From the IMG/VR virus record IMGVR_UViG_3300009157_000001, positions 62,001 to 126,000 of that record: DNA of 64,000 nucleotides, one strand, 5' to 3'. Below the pieces are notes generated by a model that saw nothing but the letters and a program-made list of their open reading frames with translations, was not told where the DNA came from and searched no databases. The number at the start of each line of letters is the position of its first letter. The first letter of the stretch is position 1. Below are positions 47,560-56,255 of the stretch, piece after piece. A program made the translations under genes and the position numbers. The stretch comes from a virus.

Positions 47560-47946
47560 ATGGCATTTGCATCAAATGATAGAAAAGGACCAGTTCAAGG
47601 TGAGGGCATCATTGAATATAGTTTTGATGATGATACCCCTAGGGTTATCTTCTCTGTATCTTTAGAGGAAAATGAAATGGCTGTAGTCTCTCTACAAAAT
47701 ATGGTAGCAAATGATGACTTATCAATAGGATCTCAAGCTTTAGTAGAGACAACAATACTCAGACCAAATTTCACAGGAGATATAGAACTTGGTATAGGTA
47801 ACGTCAACGGTAATGACTTTGGAGTTACCCAGGCAACAGGAGTAAATATAGGAACACAGAGCTTTGAAGTACAATTAACAGGAGTGGCTGCAACCCCAGT
47901 GACAGGTAAATTACATTATAAATTTATCAAGAGACCTGCAATATAG
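47560..47946 (+). CDS. Small beta-rich virion-like protein (128 aa)
   Basis: Beta-sandwich-like: GIIEYSFDDDTPRVIFSVSL, IELGIGNVNGNDFGVTQATG, KLHYKFIKRPAI. Probably a head decoration protein or fibre tip; no family assigned. Starts 10 nt after the fibre stop. Confidence 0.6.
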   Translation: MAFASNDRKGPVQGEGIIEYSFDDDTPRVIFSVSLEENEMAVVSLQNMVANDDLSIGSQALVETTILRPNFTGDIELGIGNVNGNDFGVTQATGVNIGTQSFEVQLTGVAATPVTGKLHYKFIKRPAI

Positions 47947-47980
47947 ATCTATAAGATAAACCAACCAAAAACCAACAAAT

Positions 47981-48991
47981 ATGAGTGTAACAATTGTAGA
48001 AACACCCACCCTAAAGGCTACGACCATTGCGGTGAGACCCTATGTTGATGAAGCAATTCACAACATGGGACTTGAAAAGTATAAAATGGCCCTGTATGAT
48101 GGGGTCCTGCATGAAGAATATCTTGCATGCATTGAGATGAATGGGGTAAAGAGGTATGTCACAGGTCTGAATGAGTTTGCACCAGAGATTAAGCTCCTTC
48201 CCAAAGAACAAAGAGAAGCCAAAAGCAGACAGATCAGAGAGATGGTTGCAGAACTTGAGAAAGAACTTGCTGCCAACATCCTGGATGTAGAAGACAAAGA
48301 ATTCTGGAATAAGGTAAAACTCCTCAGACCAGATAATTCTGAGTTCTGGGATAAGATCAATATGAGATGTGGTAATGAACCGGTTTTTCTGGATCCTGTA
48401 AAGAGTCCGTATGACCGAATTAAACTATGTGCTATTGAAGTAGGAGGATTTGATATGATCTCCAAGAGCTATGACGAAGCTCGGAAAAAAGCAGTACCCC
48501 CTAAGTTTTACTTAGACAAATTAGAGGCTACCATCTCAACCAGAATGGAGATCACAAAACTCAGGAATAGTGCAGTTGCAGAACTTGAGAAGCTCTTTGC
48601 TAAGAATATGAGTAAGCTTTTCTACATTGCCAAAGTAGTAGATGCTAATAGTATTCAATACAAAAGAAGGACTCCAAACGATGTTATCTATGAAAATTTA
48701 GATAGGTACATCAGAGGAGAAGGTGCTGAGAAAAGTAAGACAAGAGCTATAAATACCTTCCTGGAAGCAACAAAGATGGATATGGAAACCTTGAAGATCC
48801 GTGCAATTATTAAGGATTCAACTTATCTGAAGCTAGTCCATCTGAAAGGAGATGGTATGATTTACCATTTGGCTTCTAGCACTATGATGGGAAGAAACCC
48901 ATCAGAACTTACAGAGTTTTTAAAGAACCCCTTGAATGAGAAGGAGTTAGCAAAACTCACAAGTGATGTAGAGAAATTCTGGAATGAGTAA
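47981..48991 (+). CDS. Conserved head-region protein (336 aa)
   Basis: Helical and basic: AKSRQIREMVAELEKELAAN, EFWDKINMRCGNEPVFLDP, YDRIKLCAIEVGGFDMISKS. Occurs after the fibre block in crAss-like phages as far as I recall, as a structural or packaged protein; no catalytic motif. Leader ACCAACCAAAAACCAACAA indicates high translation. Overlaps the HNH endonuclease start by 8 nt. Confidence 0.65.
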   Translation: MSVTIVETPTLKATTIAVRPYVDEAIHNMGLEKYKMALYDGVLHEEYLACIEMNGVKRYVTGLNEFAPEIKLLPKEQREAKSRQIREMVAELEKELAANILDVEDKEFWNKVKLLRPDNSEFWDKINMRCGNEPVFLDPVKSPYDRIKLCAIEVGGFDMISKSYDEARKKAVPPKFYLDKLEATISTRMEITKLRNSAVAELEKLFAKNMSKLFYIAKVVDANSIQYKRRTPNDVIYENLDRYIRGEGAEKSKTRAINTFLEATKMDMETLKIRAIIKDSTYLKLVHLKGDGMIYHLASSTMMGRNPSELTEFLKNPLNEKELAKLTSDVEKFWNE

Positions 48992-49541
48992 ATTGGTAGA
49001 AATAAAAAACTATAAGGAGACTAGAAAAGCATATTATAGGAATAATAAGGAGAAGATAGATAATCAAAGTAAGAAATATGCTCTTCTTCACCCAGAGTTA
49101 ATAAAACAAAACTCCAGAAGGTGGTATGAAAAAAACAAAGAGTACATTAAAGAAAAGATGCAGGTAGTTAAGGAAAGTCCTGACTTTAAGAAAAAAAGAA
49201 GCAGTTATAATAAGAAGTACAGAGAGGGTAGTAAAGTTAGACTAAGGAAGTACTACATAGAAAACAGGGATAAGATATTAACTCGTACCAGAAACTATAC
49301 ATACAAGAGAAATTTTGGGATTACAATAGAAGAGTATGATCGGATGTTGAAGGATCAAAATCAAAGTTGTGGTATATGCAAGATTTCAGAGAAGAAGTGG
49401 AGAAAGAGATTTTCTGTAGATCATTGTCATAAGACTGGAAAAGTAAGAGGGTTGTTATGTGGGAAGTGCAATAGTGTATTGGGGTTTGTATCAGACAGTA
49501 CAGAAATACTATCAAATTGTATAAATTACTTGAATAAGTAA
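48984..49541 (+). CDS. HNH / endonuclease-VII-type homing endonuclease
   Basis: 185 residues. Very basic N-terminal 90 residues (KARYYRNN..., SNKKYREGS), then SCGICKISEKKWRKRFSVDH, CHKTGKVRGLLCGKCNSVLG: the VDHCH-x-TG-x-VRGLLC-x-x-CN pattern of the recombination endonuclease VII family with zinc-binding CxxC pairs. A mobile nuclease inserted between virion genes by an 8-nt overlap upstream; the start of the next gene is 2 nt past its stop. Confidence 0.85.
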   Translation: MSKLVEIKNYKETRKAYYRNNKEKIDNQSKKYALLHPELIKQNSRRWYEKNKEYIKEKMQVVKESPDFKKKRSSYNKKYREGSKVRLRKYYIENRDKILTRTRNYTYKRNFGITIEEYDRMLKDQNQSCGICKISEKKWRKRFSVDHCHKTGKVRGLLCGKCNSVLGFVSDSTEILSNCINYLNK

Positions 49542-49542
49542 A

Positions 49543-50244
49543 ATGAATAATACCATATTACAGCTCAAGATAAAAGAGAGATTAAATAAATTGGACAGTC
49601 AAGATTATGATAATCTTACTTGTTGGCAGATGGTTGAAGCCTTCAACAAAGCTCAGGTAGAGTGGTGTAGACGGCAGTTACATGGCCAGAATATCTTTAA
49701 GGAGGGGGATGAGCAGTCCACAAGAAGGATAGATGATTTACAAGTTCTTTTGCTTGGAGCGGCTCTTGGAGGAACTACCAAGAAGCTTTTCCATGAAGCC
49801 AATATCCCGAATGATTATCTTCAGTGGAAGAGAGTTTCTGCCCAGGCTACAGATGATTGTTGTGAGACACCCAGAAGAATGGTGATATATCTGGCAGAGG
49901 AAGGAAACCTGGATATTCTTCTTAGAGACAAGGAGAAGCAACCAAGTTTTGAGTGGGCCGAGACATTTGCTACTATGAAAGATGGGAAGATCTTTATACA
50001 TACTGATGGGAAGTTTACTATAAGTTCTCCTTCTCTTGTGTATTATAGACAACCTGTCCGAATTCAGATCACTGGATGCACGGACCCTTTTACAAATACT
50101 GTTCCTCTAGTAGATGTTGAGTCCGAGTTTAAGGATGATATCGTGGAACTTATGATAGATGAGGCCGTATCAGTCCTTGCGGGAGACATAGAATCTATGA
50201 ATCAATATGCCAGGGAACAACAAAATACTGAGAAAAACAACTAA
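49543..50244 (+). CDS. Head-tail connector / ring protein
   Basis: 233 residues. Starts QLKIKERLNKLDSQDYDNLT with CWQMVEAFNKAQVEWCRRQL, a helical bundle seen in adaptor proteins of crAss-like phages; the C-terminal half is beta-rich (PSLVYYRQPVRIQITGCTDP). Probably one of the rings joining the portal to the tail barrel. The call rests on position and the helical N-terminus. Confidence 0.65.
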   Translation: MNNTILQLKIKERLNKLDSQDYDNLTCWQMVEAFNKAQVEWCRRQLHGQNIFKEGDEQSTRRIDDLQVLLLGAALGGTTKKLFHEANIPNDYLQWKRVSAQATDDCCETPRRMVIYLAEEGNLDILLRDKEKQPSFEWAETFATMKDGKIFIHTDGKFTISSPSLVYYRQPVRIQITGCTDPFTNTVPLVDVESEFKDDIVELMIDEAVSVLAGDIESMNQYAREQQNTEKNN

Positions 50245-50260
50245 TCTCTTGCAGAAGATA

Positions 50261-50279
50261 GTAAGATTTTGTATATTAG
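50261..50279 (+). promoter_or_regulatory. Candidate late promoter
   Basis: GTAAGATTTTGTATATTAG, the same TTTTG-TATATT element as at 42217 and 54210, 43 nt before the start at 50320 and right after the ring protein gene. Confidence 0.5.
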
Positions 50280-50319
50280 TGAATAATTAACTGTTTGTAT
50301 AATCTAAAACCTAAAAAAC

Positions 50320-51639
50320 ATGGCTTATTTTAATCATGCCTTTAAGAAGATCTTTATTGGCACTCATGCCAGTCAAGCATCTGTCCCCGGTGTCAGCAAG
50401 GGTGTTGACGAGGGGTATCTCCTTGACTCTGGAGTCCCTACTGTGGATTTCATTGACACTGCTGCTCCCAATGCCTTAGGTATTGGGGTATTTGGTCTGG
50501 TAGATCCTACCAATTACCAATCAGTAAATGCAGCCTCTGCTGCTTTAACTGGTGGTCAGCCTTTGCTCTTAGTGAGCACAGCTCTCTATGCCAATGACAA
50601 AATTGGTCCTTTTCATGGAGGTTATCAAGAGACTAACAAGTCCAAGATGATTAACCCAAAGTATGTAAGGGCTTTCTACAGGGTAGATCCTTGCTTACCA
50701 CAGAACATTGTGATCAACATAGGGAATACTCCCTATACATCCGGACTGAGTCCTTCTGATCCAAAGTGTTGTTTTGAATTCCTTTGCGATCAGACCTATT
50801 ACCTCAGAATTGATGTAAAAGGTTCTCCTGCACTAAGGTTTTTAAACCACCAGGATTATCGCACAATTGATTTCTATACAGGATGTTGCCCAGTAGATGG
50901 AACACCTTCTGTTGTGAACTCAACAAATGTGATGATTGGATGGGCAAATTTCATCATCAATGATCCTTACCTGAAGGACTTCATTTTCCCTGTTGTTTAT
51001 GGAGAAGATGGCAACATCTATTATCCTCCAGGAACCCCAGGAGCAGCACTGACTTGGGACATTTATGACCAGACAACCGCTCATACTGCAGATACATGTG
51101 CAGGTCTGATTCTCTATGGAGCTTATGTGGATACCCGGTTTGGAGATTGCTCGTTCCAGGTAACTGACTTCTTTGAAAAAGAGCCAGTTAAAATCCTTGC
51201 TTCCATGGTAGACTATACAGGAGATCCTTGTGTTTTTGAAGGAATCTGTGTAATTGAAGAGTGCTGTGGCCGTCAAGGAATGGGCTTTGGAGAAACTGTT
51301 CTCAGAGACCTCATCCTGGCAGAGAGATACTTACAGAATGCATTCCACAGTGATATCCGGATCAGGGAGATCACTCAAGGAGATGATCTGTTCAATGTAA
51401 TTACAAGGACTGCACAGTATTACAGGTATTTCATCCTACACTCTGTACCAAGGTTCAACAACCCAACCGGTGTATTTGACAATGACCAGTATCTTCTGGA
51501 AATTATCACAAATGCACCAAGTGTTCAATTTGAGACTGATATCCAGACTTGGATTGAAGCTTGTGGTTGCAACCAGGTGCCTTTTGAGATCAAGGATTGT
51601 GAAACTTGCGAGCCGGTAGTACCTCAGACACCAGACTAA
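50320..51639 (+). CDS. Abundant virion structural protein (439 aa)
   Basis: Starts MAYFNHAFKKIFIGTHASQA; many beta strands, eleven or more Cys (KCCFEFLC, GCCPVDG, ECCGRQG, ACGCNQ, DCETC). Its own promoter-like element upstream and a strong terminator downstream mark it as highly expressed. Likely a head auxiliary or tail protein; the exact role is not clear. A Leu/Gln leader is absent; A-rich CTAAAAAACATGG precedes the start. Confidence 0.7.
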   Translation: MAYFNHAFKKIFIGTHASQASVPGVSKGVDEGYLLDSGVPTVDFIDTAAPNALGIGVFGLVDPTNYQSVNAASAALTGGQPLLLVSTALYANDKIGPFHGGYQETNKSKMINPKYVRAFYRVDPCLPQNIVINIGNTPYTSGLSPSDPKCCFEFLCDQTYYLRIDVKGSPALRFLNHQDYRTIDFYTGCCPVDGTPSVVNSTNVMIGWANFIINDPYLKDFIFPVVYGEDGNIYYPPGTPGAALTWDIYDQTTAHTADTCAGLILYGAYVDTRFGDCSFQVTDFFEKEPVKILASMVDYTGDPCVFEGICVIEECCGRQGMGFGETVLRDLILAERYLQNAFHSDIRIREITQGDDLFNVITRTAQYYRYFILHSVPRFNNPTGVFDNDQYLLEIITNAPSVQFETDIQTWIEACGCNQVPFEIKDCETCEPVVPQTPD

Positions 51640-51650
51640 GTAGTTATCAT

Positions 51651-51697
51651 AAAGAGGAGGAGAGTGGGAGTTATTTCTCTCCTCTCCTCTTTTTTTC
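51651..51697 (+). terminator. Strong intrinsic terminator
   Basis: AAGAGGAGG and CCTCTCCTCTT pair over 9 or more bp around a 16-nt loop region, followed by seven T, 12 nt after the stop of the 439-aa gene. Confidence 0.8.
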
Positions 51698-51714
51698 TTA
51701 TACCCTAGAACCTC

Positions 51715-52278
51715 ATGGCCAATCACGTTTTAAGTCTGGAGATCCCTGACACATTAAATAAGTGTGTTCTTAGGATTATGGATCTGAGTGTATACAATTC
51801 CAGAATTCCTATAGATTGTCAAAAGCTCCATATCACAGTTCCCGGGTTTAGCACTGCAGTAGAAATCATCAATCTTCCTGATGTTACAGATCTCGCCCCC
51901 GGGTTCAACATTAATCTCACGGCCTGTAATCTAGGAATCCAGACAGTCAATTGTGGACAGATCTTTGCAAGTATTCCGGATGGGGTATATGTAGTAAGAT
52001 ATAGTGTGTCACCAAATGATATTGTATATGTTGAGTATAATCACTTGAGAATTACTCAGGCCCTGACTAAATATCAACAAGTGCTTTGTTCGTTGGATGT
52101 TGCCGGTTGTGATCCTCCTGCACAAACTAAGGAGAAACTCAAAGAATTAAGATTTATAAGAGAAATGCTTGATGCTGCTAAAGCCCAGGTAGAGTTCTGT
52201 CATAATCCTCAAAGAGGACTTGATATCTATTCTTATGCTCTAAAGAGACTAAATAAGTTATTATGTATCTCATGTTAA
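51715..52278 (+). CDS. Conserved tail-region protein (187 aa)
   Basis: N-terminal beta-rich domain (ANHVLSLEIPDTLNKCVLRI; LDLSVYNSRIP) and helical C-terminal half (QTKEKLKELRFIREMLDAAK). Ends with LNKLLCISC. Its position after the abundant protein and before the tail proteins fits a tail or baseplate structural part. Seven or more Cys. Confidence 0.65.
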   Translation: MANHVLSLEIPDTLNKCVLRIMDLSVYNSRIPIDCQKLHITVPGFSTAVEIINLPDVTDLAPGFNINLTACNLGIQTVNCGQIFASIPDGVYVVRYSVSPNDIVYVEYNHLRITQALTKYQQVLCSLDVAGCDPPAQTKEKLKELRFIREMLDAAKAQVEFCHNPQRGLDIYSYALKRLNKLLCISC

Positions 52279-52296
52279 ACCAACAAAAAACCAACC

Positions 52297-52497
52297 ATGA
52301 GCGGAACTTGCCCAAATTGTGGAAACAGACTAACCTGTGGTTGTCAAAAGAGAAAAGCCTCTGATGGCAAACAGACATGTACAAGATGTATAACATCTTA
52401 TGAAGCAGGAGTTAAGAGAGCAAAAGCTATTCCTAAACCTCCTACTCAAAATTCACTGGTTACCAGTGTCACTGCTACAATTGAGAAAGTGAGTTAA
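52297..52497 (+). CDS. Zinc-ribbon protein (66 aa)
   Basis: CPNCGNRLTCGCQKRKASDG with TCTRC: CxxC ... CxC ... CxxC, a zinc ribbon, plus a polar tail (PTQNSLVTSVTATIEKVS). The leader AAACCAACAAAAAACCAACC is one of the clearest in the window. Neighbouring tail proteins open with similar Cys pairs, so this could interact with them. Confidence 0.65.
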   Translation: MSGTCPNCGNRLTCGCQKRKASDGKQTCTRCITSYEAGVKRAKAIPKPPTQNSLVTSVTATIEKVS

Positions 52498-52506
52498 AAA
52501 GAAGTA

Positions 52507-54174
52507 ATGGCAACCAGAACCTATTATACAGGACTTAATGCCCTTGTTAAGAGACAGACCAATCTCTCAGGTCCCTGGGATGATATAAGTGTTTCTCTTA
52601 ATCCTATAATAGTTCCCGGGGGGTTTATTACCTACAGTGGTAATTTACATGATGTAATGACTGATCCTCTAATACCGGAGAAGGTATTTGTAGTAGGTCA
52701 GGTTGCAATCAGTCCCGTAGATCCTGCTTTTCCAGCAACTGGTATATTTTACTCTGTAGATGCAGGACAGACCTGGCTTCTACCTCTCATAGATGAGCAG
52801 CCTGGGTTTGAGTATGTGGAAGTATGGGTAATAGATTCCAATAACATTGTTGCAGTTGGTACCGGAGGTTTGGTCAGTAAGTCAATAGATGGAGGAGCAA
52901 CTTTTAACAAAACCGCATCTTATGCTACACCAACTGGTCTCATAGATGTCACAGGATCAGCAAGATGTACACATTGGGTTAATCCTAGTATAGGTGTTGT
53001 TGGTTTTAATAACAGACTTCTGAAAACTATAGATGGGGGTGTTACATGGTCTGTATTAAATGGAGGAAATCCTTTTGCTTCAGGAAATCTTTTAGGGGTT
53101 TTTATATCGGCAGATGAACAAACTATAGTAGCTTGTGGACAGTCAATTATAGTAAGAAGTGTTGATGGAGGGGCTAATTTCACCACAGTCCATACCTGGA
53201 CCCAAAATGAGGGATTACATTTAACCTGGAATGGAGAGAGTAATTTCTGGGCTACCGGACAGGGACAAGCCTTTATAAGAAGTACAGACGGGGGGGCTAC
53301 TTGGACAGTTATTTGGACCACAGCAGTTCCTCCGAACTCTGGTCCAATAGGACTAGCTGCTCATTTTTATAATCCACTGGATGGTTTCTTTTCCTGGAAT
53401 GATACTTTATTTGTTACTGCAGATGGAGGATTTAATTCATTCTCTGTAGATTTTAACTTTGATACTTATATTACAGCAGTTTGGACCCAACTTCAGATTT
53501 GTTATTTATTAACAAGTTGTGATGAAGACCAAAGCCCTGTTCCAATTCTTGTTACAAGTACTGACCTATCTCAGTATTTAGGTCAGGTGGTAAAGATCCA
53601 GGGAGATGATACAACTTGCTGGACAGTTAGTCTTTCTCCAAGTTGTACTGGTTCTGTTCCTGTTATAATTAGTGAGTCTTTTGATAATTGCCAGGATTGT
53701 TTTCCTCAGTGTTATCTACTAACTGATTGTAAGGAAAAGGAAGATCCTATCAAAATCTCCACAGATATAGGAGCATATGTTGGTAAGGTAATACAATTTG
53801 AGGGCTCAGAAACTTGCTGGATTGTATCAGAATCTCCGGATTGTATATGTGCTATACCCCTTCCAGGAGAACCTTTTATCTTTGATGACTGCGACAGTTG
53901 CCCTCCTACTCCTGTACCTCAGGTTACCAAACCTTTTATAGAACCGGGATTTGATCCTAAAAACTGTGATCCTGAGAAGGTTATAGAAGCTAATACTAAT
54001 TTTGCAGATGTCTATTACAGAAAAGTCTTAAGTCTAAGGTATGGCATTAACTCTTGTTGTGAAGAGGATCTTGATAGGGCTTTCATAAGAAAATCACTGG
54101 TAGATCTCGAGGCTTTGTGGGATCCGGGACTATGTTGTCCGGATACTTCTCCTTCAGATCCTTGTGCTATATAA
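52507..54174 (+). CDS. BNR/Asp-box tail protein with duplicated Cys module
   Basis: 555 residues. Five Asp-box repeats (SVDAGQTW 83-90, SIDGGATF 126-133, TIDGGVTW 174-181, SVDGGANF 218-225, STDGGATW 259-266) define a sialidase/Ycf48-like beta-propeller. Two tandem ~65-residue modules follow, each starting CYLLT and holding a CW[TI]VS motif, then a Cys-rich C-terminal domain. Sialidase-type catalytic residues are not evident, so binding rather than hydrolysis is likely. Confidence 0.75.
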   Translation: MATRTYYTGLNALVKRQTNLSGPWDDISVSLNPIIVPGGFITYSGNLHDVMTDPLIPEKVFVVGQVAISPVDPAFPATGIFYSVDAGQTWLLPLIDEQPGFEYVEVWVIDSNNIVAVGTGGLVSKSIDGGATFNKTASYATPTGLIDVTGSARCTHWVNPSIGVVGFNNRLLKTIDGGVTWSVLNGGNPFASGNLLGVFISADEQTIVACGQSIIVRSVDGGANFTTVHTWTQNEGLHLTWNGESNFWATGQGQAFIRSTDGGATWTVIWTTAVPPNSGPIGLAAHFYNPLDGFFSWNDTLFVTADGGFNSFSVDFNFDTYITAVWTQLQICYLLTSCDEDQSPVPILVTSTDLSQYLGQVVKIQGDDTTCWTVSLSPSCTGSVPVIISESFDNCQDCFPQCYLLTDCKEKEDPIKISTDIGAYVGKVIQFEGSETCWIVSESPDCICAIPLPGEPFIFDDCDSCPPTPVPQVTKPFIEPGFDPKNCDPEKVIEANTNFADVYYRKVLSLRYGINSCCEEDLDRAFIRKSLVDLEALWDPGLCCPDTSPSDPCAI

Positions 54175-54209
54175 GAACTTGAATGAGAAATTTGTCACAG
54201 AATAAAAAA

Positions 54210-54220
54210 TTTTGTATATT
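54210..54220 (+). promoter_or_regulatory. Candidate late promoter
   Basis: TTTTGTATATT immediately after an A-run, 9 nt before the ATG at 54229. Same element as at 42217 and 50267. Confidence 0.45.
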
Positions 54221-54228
54221 GTACCACT

Positions 54229-55728
54229 ATGCTGCCAACTAACAAATTTGAACACGGATGTGATCCCATCTCTTCCAATTGTGTCATATGGGAGGGGCCT
54301 GATATTGAATGCATAGACTTATGCAAAGGAGACTCCATCACAGATGTTGTATATAAACTGGCTACAGAATTATGTACAATAATGGACTATCTGGATGTTA
54401 AGGAGTATGAATTACTCTGTTTAACTGCATGTCCTGAACCCAAGAACTTTAAAGAACTCATCCAGATTATAATCAACAAACTCTGCGATCTTGAGGATTG
54501 TTGTGATCCAGAACCTACCCCTCAACCTGCTTTTGCTGAGGCTTCCACAGAAGTCCCTATTGCATCATGTTTTTATTTTGTCAATGAACAAGGGGATACT
54601 GTTACAACAATGGCATTTGCAGATTATGTAACAACTATAGGAAACAGAGTTTGTACAATAGTTTCTCAGATTATTACAATAAATGCTACACTAGAAAATC
54701 ATGAGACAAGAATAACAGCTCTGGAGAATGAACCAGAACCTGTATTTGTTCTTCCTACTATGATTCCTGACTGTGTATTACCTGCGATAGATACTCCTAT
54801 AGATGAAGTTCTTATAGCTCTGGAAGCTCAGTTTTGTGAACTCAGGGCAGCTACCGGATTACCAAATGAGATCTTCTTTGCTATTTCTCAGGAATGTCCC
54901 GGTCTTATAAACTCACCAAGATTAGGACCTACAGGTGGGGTTATGGGTACTATCCCAGGTTGGGTTAATATAGTACAGAATCTAGCAGATTCTATTAACA
55001 ACATGTGGTTAACAATCTGTGACTTGAGAGCAGCAGTCACTGCTATACAAGCCAACTGTTGCCCCACAGGTTGTGATGGAATTGAACTTACTCTTTCAGC
55101 AGAATTGGAAGGAACTATTCTTACTATCTACTTTACCGGTACTATACCTCCTGGATTTACTGAGTGTGATCCTGCCGGTACTATGGTTACTATCCGTGAT
55201 ACCGATGGTCACCAAGTAACTCAACTTATAAATGTAGTTGCTATACTTAATTCAGTAGGAGGTTTCCCACTTGATATAAGTGGATCTGAACTTAATACAG
55301 CTCTGGACTTTACTCTTTCTGCAGATGTTTGTCTTGAGAATGCAGAGACCAATGCTGAGTGTAGAATATGTGTAGAATACGTACTTGTTAATACTTTGGA
55401 TTGTCCTTCTCCTGTAACTCTTACACCAGGAACTACTACCATAGGTTACTCCTTCAATCATATAACTGGAGTAGTTACTTATACAGTAGAACTTTATGAT
55501 GAGACCGGTGCTGTACTTCTTGCATCTAATACCCATGATGTAAATACTGCCCAGACGGTTAGTGGCTCATTTAGTGGTCTGGCCTCTTCTACAACATACA
55601 AGATTAGGATAGTCATCACAGCAGGAAGCAAGACAAAGAATTGTCAATTTAATGTAACAACAACCTTATCTCAACCATGTTCTCCACCAAGTGGAATAAC
55701 TGTTGAGGTAGAAACTATAGAGACATGA
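54229..55728 (+). CDS. Cys-rich tail protein with Ig-like C-terminus (499 aa)
   Basis: N-terminal ~90 residues have Cys-rich helices (CIDLCKGDSITDVVYKLATE; ELCTIMDYL), then a coiled coil (NATLENHETRITALENEPEP). The C-terminal 200 residues are tandem beta-sandwich domains (VTYTVELYDETGAVLLASNT; SSTTYKIRIVITAGSKTK) as in FN3/Ig. Overlaps the next gene by 4 nt (ATGA). Likely a tail-surface protein. Confidence 0.65.
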   Translation: MLPTNKFEHGCDPISSNCVIWEGPDIECIDLCKGDSITDVVYKLATELCTIMDYLDVKEYELLCLTACPEPKNFKELIQIIINKLCDLEDCCDPEPTPQPAFAEASTEVPIASCFYFVNEQGDTVTTMAFADYVTTIGNRVCTIVSQIITINATLENHETRITALENEPEPVFVLPTMIPDCVLPAIDTPIDEVLIALEAQFCELRAATGLPNEIFFAISQECPGLINSPRLGPTGGVMGTIPGWVNIVQNLADSINNMWLTICDLRAAVTAIQANCCPTGCDGIELTLSAELEGTILTIYFTGTIPPGFTECDPAGTMVTIRDTDGHQVTQLINVVAILNSVGGFPLDISGSELNTALDFTLSADVCLENAETNAECRICVEYVLVNTLDCPSPVTLTPGTTTIGYSFNHITGVVTYTVELYDETGAVLLASNTHDVNTAQTVSGSFSGLASSTTYKIRIVITAGSKTKNCQFNVTTTLSQPCSPPSGITVEVETIET

Positions 55729-56252
55729 GTTGTAAAAAATGTAAATCTTCTCCTTGTGGATGTAAGGACACTGCTTTGCCAATGGCACCACTTTGTACAA
55801 CAGCAGAATGTCCTCAACCTGCTCAGTGTCCTGAGGTTTGGGATGCCTGTTGTGTGATATATACAGGGGATACTATTGTAGACCTTGACATAAATCCCGG
55901 GGACAAGGTTTGTGAAATTCTCCAGAAGCTTATACTTAATGGTTTAAATCCTGGTTGTGTGGATCCTACATCAACTTGTCAAAGTGTTCTTAATCTATTC
56001 TCATATAATATAACAGATGTTGGTCTTGAGGTGCAATGGACGGGAGTATCTACAGCAACTTCTTATATTGTAGAATATAAAGAAGCTACATCACTGGTTT
56101 GGATTCTCAACCCTGCAGTACTTCCTCCTGTAGATCATAATGCAATAACAGGATTACAACCATCTACAGACTATCATGTGAGGGTAAATGCCATATGTGC
56201 AAGTGGTAATTGTTATTCACTCACCATCCAGGTGACAACTAAATCAACATAA
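55725..56252 (+). CDS. Cys-rich FN3-domain tail protein (175 aa)
   Basis: First 80 residues hold 12 Cys (opening SCKKCKSSPCGCKD, then DACCVIY). Residues ~90-175 are one fibronectin type III domain (LEVQWTGVSTATSYIVEYKE; LQPSTDYHVRVNAIC). 14 Cys of 175 residues. FN3 domains on virions help carbohydrate attachment; the Cys region may be held by disulfides. Confidence 0.7.
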   Translation: MSCKKCKSSPCGCKDTALPMAPLCTTAECPQPAQCPEVWDACCVIYTGDTIVDLDINPGDKVCEILQKLILNGLNPGCVDPTSTCQSVLNLFSYNITDVGLEVQWTGVSTATSYIVEYKEATSLVWILNPAVLPPVDHNAITGLQPSTDYHVRVNAICASGNCYSLTIQVTTKST

Positions 56253-56255
56253 GAT

